A stretch of DNA of 14,800 nt from contig CALZHS010000188.1 in assembly GCA_945787265.1 (NCBI GenBank), positions 1-14,800 of the forward strand. The letters are read 5' to 3'. A program made the position numbers and the translations under genes. Positions 7,141-14,424 of the stretch are shown piece by piece. A model generated the notes under the pieces. The model was not told the DNA's origin and searched no databases. It saw only the letters and a list, made by a program, of their open reading frames with translations. Numbering within the stretch: position 1 is the stretch's first letter; each line of letters begins with the position of its first letter. This DNA is from an uncultured Gammaproteobacteria bacterium (GTDB lineage: Bacteria > Pseudomonadota > Gammaproteobacteria > GCA-001735895).

Positions 7141-8604
7141 ATGTCAAAGGACAGGGCCGAGGTCGGCAACCTGCAGAACCTGTTATCGAGAGTCGGTGCC
7201 GGGCTCGACGAGTTTTTAAAGTTTGAGCATCCCGATTCACTGGTAAACAAAGACACCTGGAGAACCGCACTCGAGCAACCGCTACCTCAACACGGTGCGG
7301 GCATCGACGAGGTTACCCGGGAGTTGGTGGAACTGGTTATTCCGAATGGCTCGCAGGTTTGTAAGCCTGGCTTTACGGCCTTTATCACGACCGGTGCGAC
7401 CAGCGCCTCGACGCTGGCGTCAACCGCTGCCAGTATCGCCGCACCGCAACGCTATACCCACACTGCGTTCAATTACATCGAGGAGTTGTCGCTGGAATGG
7501 CTTGCGCAGATGTGTGGCCTCGGGAATATGAAAGGCATCTATAGTAGCGGAGGTTCGGTCGCAAACCTGGTCGGGCTCGGCGCGGCGCGGCAATACGCGT
7601 TTGAAAAATTAGGTCACGATCCGGCGCGCGATGGTGTCAACCGGACGGTTAGCGTATATGCAAGCAGTGAGTGTCATCATACGATACAGCGGGCCGGAGG
7701 CGTTCTTGGTATCGGGCGGCGCGCGATAAAGCCGATTGCCTGTGACGAACTGGGCCGCATGCGTGTCGATGCATTGCAGGCTGCCATAGACCAGGATTTG
7801 CGTGATGAAATTTTGCCGATGGCAATCGTCGCCAATGCGGGTACTACCAACAGGGGTGCGATCGACCCGCTCAAGAGCATTGGCGAAATTGCGCAGGGGC
7901 ACGGTATCTGGCTGCATGTGGATGGGGCCTATGGATTACCGGGTATCCTGGATGAGCGTCTGAGCCATTTTTACGAGGGCCTCGAACTGGTCGATTCGAT
8001 CATCGTGGACCCGCATAAATGGCTGGGGGCGTCGATCGGAGTAGCCGCGACTTTTGTAAATGATCGTAATCTGCTAGAACGCGCCTTCACCCAGGAGCCT
8101 GCCGATTACCTGGAGGGTTCAGTCGATGATATCGTAACGGAGAATGCTCAACTTGAACATTCACTGGATGATTTCGGAATTCGCTATTTTAACTATGGCG
8201 TCGAGCTGAGCGCGCCCTGCCGGGGCATTGTCGTCTGGGCCCTTATCCGGGAGATCGGGGTCGAGGGAATGCGCGAGCGAATCGTGCGCCACAATGATAT
8301 GGCCCGTGAGCTTGCCGAATTTTGCAAGCAGCATCCGCGGCTTGAACTATTACTGGAGCCAACTTTGTCGGTTTGCTGTTTTCGTTATGTTGCGCCGGAA
8401 ATAGGTGATCTGGATCGACTCAACCAGAAAATACACCGACGCCTGGTGCGGGAGAACGTATACATGCCAAGCACGACGCGGATCAACGGGCAACTGGCCC
8501 TGCGCCCCTGTTTTCTCGGCGCACGTGCCGATCATCCCCAGGTCGATGGTTTGATTCAGGCCGTCATCAGGATCGGGGACGCCCTGGTTGCCGAACAGGC
8601 TTAG
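7141..8604 (+). CDS. PLP-dependent group II decarboxylase family protein
   Basis: The product has 487 residues, the usual length for the aromatic amino acid/glutamate/histidine decarboxylase fold (type I PLP enzymes, Pfam PF00282). The PLP lysine is K293 in DPHKWLG. The cofactor aspartate is D261 in LHVDGAYG. The ring-stacking histidine is at 179/180 in SSECHHT. The glycine-serine pattern IYSSGGSVANL fits the phosphate-binding loop. A GTTNRGAIDP motif is also typical. The reaction is expected to be decarboxylation of an amino acid to an amine in the cytoplasm. The substrate cannot be read from these motifs, and some relatives have other activities. The ATG has AGAGAGG five bases upstream. It starts 42 bases after the kinase gene on the same strand, so some readthrough transcription is possible. 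Confidence 0.88.
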   Translation: MSKDRAEVGNLQNLLSRVGAGLDEFLKFEHPDSLVNKDTWRTALEQPLPQHGAGIDEVTRELVELVIPNGSQVCKPGFTAFITTGATSASTLASTAASIAAPQRYTHTAFNYIEELSLEWLAQMCGLGNMKGIYSSGGSVANLVGLGAARQYAFEKLGHDPARDGVNRTVSVYASSECHHTIQRAGGVLGIGRRAIKPIACDELGRMRVDALQAAIDQDLRDEILPMAIVANAGTTNRGAIDPLKSIGEIAQGHGIWLHVDGAYGLPGILDERLSHFYEGLELVDSIIVDPHKWLGASIGVAATFVNDRNLLERAFTQEPADYLEGSVDDIVTENAQLEHSLDDFGIRYFNYGVELSAPCRGIVVWALIREIGVEGMRERIVRHNDMARELAEFCKQHPRLELLLEPTLSVCCFRYVAPEIGDLDRLNQKIHRRLVRENVYMPSTTRINGQLALRPCFLGARADHPQVDGLIQAVIRIGDALVAEQA

Positions 8605-8645
8605 GTGTCGTTAGCGCTTTACTTTTGTTGACCGCAATTTTCTCT

Positions 8646-8674
8646 TTGATATCTGCACCACGAAACCTAATAAT
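8646..8674 (+). promoter_or_regulatory. Candidate sigma-70 promoter for the flavin oxidoreductase gene
   Basis: TTGATA (8646-8651) and TAATAA (8668-8673) are separated by 16 bases in an AT-rich gap of about 100 bases after the decarboxylase. A start site near 8680 would give a leader of about 25 bases. This is a match by eye and is not backed by any other signal. Confidence 0.35.
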
Positions 8675-8706
8675 TGCGCCTTTTTAGCGCCACAACCGGA
8701 AACCCG

Positions 8707-9888
8707 ATGTCCCATTCTGTGAAACTGTTCGAACCGCTGACGATACGTGGCACCAGGCTACCGAACCGTATCGTGGTCTCACCCCTGTGCCAGTACTGTG
8801 CCTCGGACGGGCTTGCCCAACCCTGGCATTTCGCACACCTGAGTACCTTCGCGAGGGGTAAGGCGGGGCTGGTTTTCACCGAGGCAGCCGCGGTCGAGGC
8901 GCGCGGTCGCATCACGCCGCAGTGCCTGGGTATCTGGACCGACGAACAGGCGCAGGCGTTGGAGCCGATCGTCGCGTTTATCGAATCGATGGGCTGCGTG
9001 CCCGGCATGCAGCTCGCACATGCCGGGCGCAAGGGTTCGACCCGTCCGCCTTTTTCGCCCAGGGGTCCGATTCCACTCAACGATGAAGATAGCGCCGTGG
9101 CGGGCGCACCCTGGCAAACGGTGGCGCCATCGCCGTTACCGGTGGTCGAAGGCTGGCATGTGCCGGATGCGCTCGACGATACCGGTTTGCTGGAAGTGAA
9201 ACAGGCTTTTGTCGAAGCCACCAAAAGGGCAGTTGCGGTCGGATTTCGGGCACTTGAACTTCACATGGCGCATGGCTACCTGTTGCACAGCTTTCTATCG
9301 CCGCTGGGCAATGAGCGCAGCGATGCCTATGGTGGGGATATCGAGGGGCGTATGCGCTTCCCGCTTGAAGTGGCCGCGGCGGTGCGTGCGGCGATGCCGG
9401 ATGACCTGCCGCTATTTACCCGCATCTCGGCGATCGACGGCAGGGAAGGTGGCTGGAGCATCGAGGATTCTGTTGTGTTTGGCAGGCGCCTGGCTGAAGC
9501 GGGTGTTGACGTCGTCGATTGCTCCTCGGGCGGTATCGGCGGTGCACCCCGTTTCCGCAGTGACGATAGCGGCAAGCCCCTGACCGCGGGTTCGGCGCGC
9601 GAACCGGGATTCCAGGTGCCGTTCTCGCGTCGGCTGCGCGACGACGCCGGCATCAAGACAATGGCGGTGGGTGTTATCATCGATCCCCACCAGGCCGAAG
9701 AAATTCTGCAAAGTGGCGGAGCCGACCTGGTGGCACTGGGTCGGGAGCTGATGTATGACCCATTCTGGCCGCTGCATGCTGCCGAGGCGCTCGGCGTCGA
9801 TCCTGATTACCAGATGTGGCCCGAGCAATACGCGTGGGCGGTGGATCGGCGGGCCCAGATCAAGGCGCTGAATCAGGGTGATTCGTAG
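8707..9888 (+). CDS. NADH:flavin oxidoreductase, Old Yellow Enzyme family (YqjM-like)
   Basis: The product has 393 residues and is a single FMN-binding TIM barrel without the extra C-terminal domains of dienoyl-CoA reductase-type members. The N-terminus has LPNRIVVSPLCQY, with C28 at the position of the redox-tuning cysteine of YqjM-type enzymes. The substrate-binding pair is H186 and H189 in HMAHGY, with Y191 alongside, followed by FLSPLGNERSDAYGG, a very characteristic segment. The C-terminal phosphate-binding region is GGADLVALGRELMYDP. Such enzymes reduce activated C=C bonds of enones or nitro compounds using NAD(P)H; the true substrate is unknown. The start at the ATG at 8707 fits family N-termini. 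A TTG at 8674 adds 11 residues of no clear meaning. Confidence 0.93.
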   Translation: MSHSVKLFEPLTIRGTRLPNRIVVSPLCQYCASDGLAQPWHFAHLSTFARGKAGLVFTEAAAVEARGRITPQCLGIWTDEQAQALEPIVAFIESMGCVPGMQLAHAGRKGSTRPPFSPRGPIPLNDEDSAVAGAPWQTVAPSPLPVVEGWHVPDALDDTGLLEVKQAFVEATKRAVAVGFRALELHMAHGYLLHSFLSPLGNERSDAYGGDIEGRMRFPLEVAAAVRAAMPDDLPLFTRISAIDGREGGWSIEDSVVFGRRLAEAGVDVVDCSSGGIGGAPRFRSDDSGKPLTAGSAREPGFQVPFSRRLRDDAGIKTMAVGVIIDPHQAEEILQSGGADLVALGRELMYDPFWPLHAAEALGVDPDYQMWPEQYAWAVDRRAQIKALNQGDS

Positions 9889-9895
9889 CGTCGGG

Positions 9896-9913
9896 TGTTA
9901 GCAACTTCTAACA
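9896..9913 (+). terminator. Short hairpin after the flavin oxidoreductase gene
   Basis: TGTTAG and CTAACA form a perfect 6-bp stem around a six-base loop, eight bases after the TAG stop. The stem is AT-rich and has no T-tract, so it is a weak terminator candidate at best. Confidence 0.3.
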
Positions 9914-10003
9914 GGATTGCTTTGCCGATGTTTTTAATTCGACCAGCGAATAATTAGCAGCTGCGAAATTGTCTGTTAACATAGCGCTTTTTCAGGTTTC
10001 CCG

Positions 10004-10369
10004 GTGACGATATGGCCCGCAGCGATTTCACTATTGGCAGTTTATTACTCGTGGGTGAGCTGGCTGCAGTCGGATGTCGCGATGGTCTACAAGGCGGCCA
10101 CCGGCATCGTGCTGTTAATTGGCTGGGTCATGTTCCTGCGCGCGACCTGGCGTTCACTGGGTCCCATCGGCACGGCGCTGGCGGCAGCGTTTTTCGGTAT
10201 CCTCATCTGGCTGTTTATCGAGTGGGGATTTTTTGCGCTCGATGATACCGTCGTGATTCAGTGGGTGATGCTGTTCGTGCTGACCGGTGTGCTGGCCGTC
10301 GGCATGTCCTGGTCACATGTGCGCCGCAAGCTGTCGGGGCAGTACGACACCGATGAGATCGAGGGCTAG
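10004..10369 (+). CDS. Small integral membrane protein, DUF6524-like, with probable internal deletion and frame change
   Basis: As written, a GTG start gives 121 residues with three hydrophobic segments (roughly 28-43, 55-75 and 83-101) and a conserved-looking core: LLIGWVMFLRATWRSLGPIG, AAAFFGILIW, and a C-terminal MSWSHVRRKLSGQ. That core and tail match my memory of DUF6524 proteins, which have no known function. Those proteins start MAR-(S/T)-F-x-G-x-LL. Exactly this kind of start, MARSDFTIGSLLL, is present in another frame from the ATG at 10012. The first 13 codons in that frame, followed by YSWVSWL in the present frame, would restore the family pattern minus about 17 residues. I infer a deletion with a frame change near 10046-10052. 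The real protein may be broken, or the sequence may be wrong. Confidence 0.65.
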   Translation: MTIWPAAISLLAVYYSWVSWLQSDVAMVYKAATGIVLLIGWVMFLRATWRSLGPIGTALAAAFFGILIWLFIEWGFFALDDTVVIQWVMLFVLTGVLAVGMSWSHVRRKLSGQYDTDEIEG

Positions 10370-10405
10370 CGCCCAATCCGTTAACCGCGCTGTACCGGTA
10401 TTTTG

Positions 10406-11059
10406 ATGTCGTCCCGGGCCGAAACCGTCATCCTCCTGCATGGGCTGCTGCGCACGGACCGGTCGATGCATAAGCTCGAAAAAGCCTTGCGCAAGCATGG
10501 CTACTCGGTACAGAACGTCGATTACGGATCAACCCGTAAAAATATCGAGGCGCTGGCAACGGAAGCGATCGGCCCGGCACTGGCAGCCTGTCCGGCAGGG
10601 CACCGGGTACACTTCGTGACGCATTCGATGGGTGGTATCCTGGTGCGGCAGTACCTGAAGCACCACGATATCGATAACCTGGGACGGGTGGTCATGCTGG
10701 GTCCCCCCAACAAGGGCAGTGAGGTTGTCGACAAGATGCGCGATTTCCCCGGGTTTTATTTTTTTCATGGTGATGCCGGGCTGGAACTTGGCACCGGTGC
10801 CACCAGTGTTCCCAACAAGCTGGGGCAGGCAAATTTTGATCTCGGCATTATTGCGGGCACGCGTAGTGTCGACTTCATCATGTCGCGCATGATTCCGGGG
10901 GTCAACGATGGCAGGGTATCGGTCGAGAATACCAAGCTCGAGGGTATGCGTGACCACCTGGAAATGGAGGTGACACACACCTTCATGATGCGAAATCGCA
11001 AGGTCATCGACCAGGTTATACATTACCTCGAAACCGGCAAGTTCATGCGCGACAGCTAG
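10406..11059 (+). CDS. Alpha/beta-hydrolase, putative lipase/esterase
   Basis: The product has 217 residues. The oxyanion-type HG motif VILLHGLLR is at the N-terminus (about 7-15). The nucleophile is S74 in THSMGG. The acid is probably D168 in GVNDGRVSV and the base is H191 in VTHTFMM, so the triad is complete. The strand after the nucleophile has MLGPPNKGSE, usual for lipases of the DUF676/PGAP1-like branch. There is no signal peptide, so the enzyme should be cytoplasmic. The substrate is unknown. The ATG at 10406 was taken over a TTG one codon upstream. The leader has no strong Shine-Dalgarno sequence. It starts 36 bases after the DUF6524-like gene and probably shares its transcript. Confidence 0.88.
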   Translation: MSSRAETVILLHGLLRTDRSMHKLEKALRKHGYSVQNVDYGSTRKNIEALATEAIGPALAACPAGHRVHFVTHSMGGILVRQYLKHHDIDNLGRVVMLGPPNKGSEVVDKMRDFPGFYFFHGDAGLELGTGATSVPNKLGQANFDLGIIAGTRSVDFIMSRMIPGVNDGRVSVENTKLEGMRDHLEMEVTHTFMMRNRKVIDQVIHYLETGKFMRDS

Positions 11060-11205
11060 TGCAAAATGAGCGCCGGTATTACGCCACGGAAAAGGGGTGG
11101 GGCGGCTATTATGATGTGCTGGTGATCCTGGATTCCCGTGTCAGTCCTGCGGCGTTTGATTTTCAGGATCGAATCCAGTGGCCGAACTGGGAACGCTTGC
11201 GTTAA
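11059..11205 (+). CDS. Possible small protein (48 residues), GTG start overlapping the lipase stop
   Basis: The last base of the lipase TAG is also the first base of a GTG that opens a 49-codon frame ending in TAA at 11203-11205. The predicted product begins MQNERRYYATEKGWGG, continues with YYDVLVILDSR, and ends QWPNWERLR. It is rich in aromatic residues with good third-position GC, which looks like real protein. The one-base overlap would allow translational coupling. It could instead be the tail of a decayed gene. I do not recognise a family. Confidence 0.4.
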   Translation: MQNERRYYATEKGWGGYYDVLVILDSRVSPAAFDFQDRIQWPNWERLR

Positions 11206-11223
11206 TTGTAGTTGCTTTAAACA

Positions 11224-11249
11224 ACCGGGTTACGGTCTTTTGACCCGGT
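11224..11249. terminator. Hairpin between convergent genes, likely terminator
   Basis: ACCGGGT (11224-11230) and ACCCGGT (11243-11249) form a perfect 7-bp stem with a 12-base loop. On the plus strand it is followed by GTCTTTT. It overlaps the stop codon and last codons of the minus-strand 80-residue gene, so on that strand it would act inside the gene's end. It most plausibly terminates the plus-strand lipase transcript. Confidence 0.45.
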
Positions 11250-11472
11250 GTCTTTTCAGAAAACTGTCAATTTTAGTGGCTGCCTGCTGACCGATTACCT
11301 TATTTCGAACCTCGGTCAAGAGCGCGAACCTGGCCATTTCGGTCCAGTGGTAGACCTCCCTGTTCTCGAGTTCTTCGATAAGCTCAAGCGATGCTTTAGC
11401 CAGATGTCTCTCCCTGCGGCTAAAATGAGGATCTTCAATAATCCTGGTCAAACTGCGTTTAACATCAATCAT
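11230..11472 (-). CDS. Small helical basic protein of unknown function
   Basis: The product has 80 residues, is mostly helical and is strongly charged: RRERHLAKASLELIEELENRE in the middle and a basic tail (KRHRVKRP). It has no cysteine, membrane segment or signal peptide. The start is well supported by GGAG five bases before the ATG. It lies downstream of htpX on the same strand, but about 248 bases away, so it may have its own promoter. I do not recognise the family; the size and charge would fit a small regulatory or nucleic-acid-associated protein, but nothing proves this. Confidence 0.6.
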   Translation of the reverse strand: MIDVKRSLTRIIEDPHFSRRERHLAKASLELIEELENREVYHWTEMARFALLTEVRNKVIGQQAATKIDSFLKRHRVKRP

Positions 11473-11720
11473 CGCTTCTCCGAGGCAGGCCCCCGCTAAT
11501 CATGTCCGGTTTGGTATTACTCCGTTTTTTCTGAACAGACAATAATGCCATGCCAGTTAGTCAATATAGTTGATTTGCAGCAACTTTGTTGGTGCGAATA
11601 CACCGATGCCTGCGGAACCGGTTTCTTCTACCAGGGACAGGAAGCACCCGGATTGAGCCCGTGGATGAGCCCGAAGAGACCGATTTCTATTAGCACTCGC
11701 AAAACTGCAGGTTATATTTT
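11473..11720. other. Intergenic region between htpX and the 80-residue gene, no confident gene
   Basis: An open plus-strand frame begins at 11545 and runs into the antisense of htpX; its first 60 codons contain several cysteines, but it has no ribosome-binding site and its remainder is a shadow of htpX. A 28-codon minus-strand frame (11465-11551) overlaps the start of the 80-residue gene but has no ribosome-binding site. No clear terminator for htpX was found. Confidence 0.4.
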
Positions 11721-12608
11721 TTATTCGCTGATTTGCTTCAATGCCGCAATACGTTCGTCCAGCGGTGGATGGGTCATGAACAGACGCTTGATCCCGGATC
11801 CAAGGCCTCCATTGATGCCGAAAGCCGCCAGCTGGTCGGGTAGATGTGGTTGCCCGGCGGTGGTTTTCAATCGCTCCAGCGCAGCGATCATTTTTGGCCG
11901 GCCGGCCAGCCGTGCCCCGCCATCATCGGCGCGAAACTCCCGTCGACGGCTGAACCACATGACAATGATGCTTGCCAGTATACCCAGCAGAATTTCGGCA
12001 ATGATCGCGGTAATCCAGAATGCCGGCCCGTGGCCACGTTCCACTTTGAAAATAACGCGATCAACGAGGTGGCCGATCACCCGCGACAAAAAGATCACGA
12101 AGGTATTAACCACTCCCTGAATCAGGGCCAGCGTTACCATGTCTCCGTTAGCCACGTGGCTGACTTCATGCCCGAGCACGGCTTCCGCTTCGTCTTTATT
12201 CATGCCGTTCAGCAGTCCGGTGCTTACTGCCACGAGGGCGTTATTGCGCGACATTCCGGTAGCGAAGGCGTTGATATCCGGGCTGTCATAGATTGCGACC
12301 TCGGGCATACCGATACCGGCGAGCTCGGCCTGGCGTCTTACCGTGGCCTGCAACCAGTTTTCCGTGGCGTCGCGCGGAGACTCGATGACCCGTGCGCCGG
12401 TGAAGCGTTTTGCAGTCCATTTCGACAGGGCCAGCGATATAAACGAACCGCCGAAGCCGAACACCGCGGCAAATACCAGCAAGCTGTTAACGTCGAGCCC
12501 GACACCCTGTTCGTCCAGGATTCTCTCGAAGCCCAGGATTCTCAGCGTAATGCCGAGCACTAGCACGATGGCAATATTGGTTGCTAGAAATAACGCGATG
12601 CGCTTCAT
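11721..12608 (-). CDS. htpX: Membrane zinc metalloprotease HtpX
   Basis: The product has 295 residues, matching the usual length (E. coli HtpX 293). The start MKRIALFLATN is typical and has GGAG six bases upstream; the in-frame extension upstream to 12668 runs through the promoter and is not used. Two N-terminal hydrophobic segments (about 5-22 and 37-55) are followed by the catalytic HEVSH at 147-151 (HExxH zinc motif). Further membrane segments follow, then RRREFRADDGGARLAG, which carries the third zinc ligand glutamate and the AD pair of M48 proteases. The C-terminus has the family LFMTHPPLDERI motif. HtpX cleaves misfolded inner-membrane proteins alongside FtsH. A sigma-32-like promoter lies just upstream, agreeing with heat-shock control known for E. 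coli htpX. Confidence 0.97.
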   Translation of the reverse strand: MKRIALFLATNIAIVLVLGITLRILGFERILDEQGVGLDVNSLLVFAAVFGFGGSFISLALSKWTAKRFTGARVIESPRDATENWLQATVRRQAELAGIGMPEVAIYDSPDINAFATGMSRNNALVAVSTGLLNGMNKDEAEAVLGHEVSHVANGDMVTLALIQGVVNTFVIFLSRVIGHLVDRVIFKVERGHGPAFWITAIIAEILLGILASIIVMWFSRRREFRADDGGARLAGRPKMIAALERLKTTAGQPHLPDQLAAFGINGGLGSGIKRLFMTHPPLDERIAALKQISE

Positions 12609-12640
12609 TGAATTCTCCGCTGTTACCCCGCTTATCAGCA

Positions 12641-12669
12641 AGATGGGTATCAATGCAGGCGGATTCAAG
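12641..12669 (-). promoter_or_regulatory. Sigma-32 (heat-shock) type promoter of htpX
   Basis: On the minus strand, CTTGAAT (12669-12663) is followed by a 14-base spacer and ACCCATCT (12648-12641). The heat-shock consensus is CTTGAAA-N13/14-CCCCATNT, so only one position in each half differs. A start site near 12634 would leave a leader of about 26 bases with a GGAG before the htpX ATG. The spacing and gene identity both fit. Confidence 0.7.
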
Positions 12670-12796
12670 CTGCCTAATGGTTGAGGTGCAAACCTGCTGG
12701 GATGGTGACTGGCTCACGGCCTGAAAAAGCCGAACGCCAAACCGCAACAGATCTCGATTGTTCCCTGTTGCGCGAAAGGGTATGTATCGGCGAGGC

Positions 12797-13750
12797 TTAC
12801 CGGTGCTTATGCGCGTACATCAGTTGGTCCCCGGCATTCAATAATTCGCCGATTGACGTATGTACGTCAGGATTGAATTCTACGATACCGTGGGAAAAGC
12901 CGATCGGGTAATCCAGATTTTCTTTCATTCCGCGTTCTTCCAGCCCGCTTTTAAATCTGCCGACAATAGACTCGGCTATTTTTTTGCCGGCATCTGCAAA
13001 TAAAATGACGAATTCGTCACCGCTGATCCTCGCAATGACATCAGAATCCCGGGAGATCCTTTTCATGTTCTCGGCGAAAATGGACAAGGCGCGATCGCCT
13101 TCCGTATGGCCATAGGTGTCGTTGATTTGTTTAAACTTATCGATATCAAGGTAGACCAGTGACACTGGCAGTTTTTGACGCTCGCAAAGCTTCAGTTCCT
13201 GTTCAGCGAGAATCCTGAAACCCCTCCGGTTTGGGATATTAGTCAACTCGTCAACGGTCGCCAGTTGAGTCAGTTCGATTTCACGCTCGACCATGGCGGC
13301 GAGATCCTGCAGAACCATCCGATCGTTTTTGCTGAATCCCTTGGGCTCGCGATCAATCAGGCAAATCGTACCGAGCTTGCTGCCGTTCAAAGCAGTTAAC
13401 GGGCAGCCCGCATAGAAGCGAATATTCGGGTTTTCCAGAACCAGCGGGTTATCTGCGAAGCGCTTGTCCGACAGCGCATCGTTGACGACAAATATATCGT
13501 CGCCGAGTATGGCATGGCCGCAAAACGAAATTTCCCGTGGCGTTTCTGTTGCCTCAAGCCCGACCGAGGATTTGAACCACTGCCGGTTCTCGTCAACCAG
13601 GCTGACCAGAGCAATCGGCACGTCGAACATTCGATTTGCGATGCGCGTCAGACGGTCGAAGCGTTCTTCGGCCGGCGTATCGAGAATATCGAGCGATCTG
13701 AGGACCTTGAGACGTTCTACTTCGTCTTGCGGTATAGCGGGCTTTTGCAT
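12797..13750 (-). CDS. GAF-GGDEF diguanylate cyclase
   Basis: The product has 317 residues. The N-terminal sensor (about 20-160) is a GAF domain of the type with RLTRIANRMFDVPIALVSLVD, FCGHAIL, and FYAGCPL; it lacks membrane segments, so the protein is cytoplasmic. The GGDEF domain (about 165-317) starts with DELTNIPNRRGF, has YLDIDKFKQINDTYGH, and carries the active-site signature as SGDEF at 243-247. The first glycine is replaced by serine, a change tolerated in many active cyclases. The inhibitory site RDSD at 234-237, five residues before the signature, is intact, so product feedback by c-di-GMP is expected. The ligand sensed by the GAF domain is unknown. No phosphodiesterase or target gene was found nearby. 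Confidence 0.9.
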   Translation of the reverse strand: MQKPAIPQDEVERLKVLRSLDILDTPAEERFDRLTRIANRMFDVPIALVSLVDENRQWFKSSVGLEATETPREISFCGHAILGDDIFVVNDALSDKRFADNPLVLENPNIRFYAGCPLTALNGSKLGTICLIDREPKGFSKNDRMVLQDLAAMVEREIELTQLATVDELTNIPNRRGFRILAEQELKLCERQKLPVSLVYLDIDKFKQINDTYGHTEGDRALSIFAENMKRISRDSDVIARISGDEFVILFADAGKKIAESIVGRFKSGLEERGMKENLDYPIGFSHGIVEFNPDVHTSIGELLNAGDQLMYAHKHR

Positions 13751-13943
13751 AAATGTGATCCCGGTCGATGAGTGGAGGCATCGCCCTGGCTGGATTACTT
13801 GATATAGATACTAGCAGAAAAATTTCACATCACCGTGACACTGCAGGGGAGAGCAACTCTGTCCGGCCTGATCGGCGTAATCGGAAGATTGAAGGTCGTT
13901 AAAAACAACAACCGTTAGCTGTAAACCAGGGCTGAATTTGGTC

Positions 13944-13983
13944 GGTCCGTGACAGGACCCGGGTTGCTTACGTTTTCGTAAGC
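13944..13983. repeat. Two adjacent hairpins in the 290-base gap before the GGDEF gene
   Basis: GGTCC/GGACC (13944-13948, 13955-13959) is followed seven bases later by a perfect GCTTACG-TTTT-CGTAAGC hairpin (13966-13983). They lie about 60 bases beyond the stop of the minus-strand pilin remnant. No T-tract follows on either strand, so termination is only possible, not shown. The rest of 13751-14040 contains no supported gene; the GGDEF promoter must lie in it, but I could not pick a convincing one. Confidence 0.4.
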
Positions 13984-14040
13984 CTGGTGGGGCGAAACGA
14001 TTACCTGACCTGTGAAAGCTATAGGTTTCCGGGTGCTGTA

Positions 14041-14424
14041 TTACAACCTGAATGCCACGAAATAGCGCGCTGAATCCTGGTAGCTCGCGCCGGCGCTGCT
14101 GGCGCTGGAACCATCCATCAGCGCCGCAGTCAGGTCGGATTGAATGCGACCGCTGGAAGGTATCTTGTCGTCGATGCGGCCCTCCAGTATTTTGGCCACC
14201 GGACCGTCTGTCGAACCGAAAATAAGTGCGTGGCCGATCATTAGAAGTGAGCCGTCACGCAGGCCTATTTTCCCGCCGAAGGCATTGATGGGTTGAGAAT
14301 CGTCGTCTCCACTGCCATTCAACAAGTTTGCTGCACGCAAATGCTTCCAGATATTGGCGCTCTCGGAATTTGCTGAAACCAGCCAGTTGCCGCCCGATTG
14401 AAGTTTAAATTCCTTGCCCGCCGG
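14041..14424 (-). pseudogene. C-terminal remnant of a type IV pilin/type II secretion pseudopilin-like protein
   Basis: The minus-strand frame is open from right after the TGA at 14427-14425 to a TAA at 14041-14043, about 127 codons. Readable features include NWLVSANSESANIWKHLRAA, then SGDDDSQPINAFGGKIGL, and GRIQSDLTAAL near the end. The SESANIWKHL-type segment followed by a 'QP-NAFGG' segment resembles the C-terminal part of pilin-like proteins. The N-terminal prepilin part (GFTLIE-like cleavage site and hydrophobic helix) is absent. A TTG at 14340 could start a 99-residue protein, but it would lack any export signal. The upstream DNA in the same frame encodes the end of a DUF6279 protein. 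I infer a gene truncated at its 5' end by a rearrangement. Confidence 0.55.

Noticed and set aside
8674..8706. TTG start adding 11 residues to the flavin oxidoreductase
   Set aside because: The ATG at 8707 gives the standard family N-terminus; the extension overlaps the candidate promoter.
11465..11551. 28-residue minus-strand frame overlapping the start of the 80-residue gene
   Set aside because: There is no ribosome-binding site and the composition is uninformative; the overlap could be chance.
11545..12120. 191-residue plus-strand frame overlapping htpX
   Set aside because: Most of it is antisense to htpX; the first part has cysteines but no ribosome-binding site and no recognised family.
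13900..14040. Riboswitch (for example a c-di-GMP sensing RNA) near the GGDEF and pilin genes
   Set aside because: Two hairpins are present, but none of the conserved core bases I know for c-di-GMP, TPP, cobalamin or preQ1 riboswitches could be placed.
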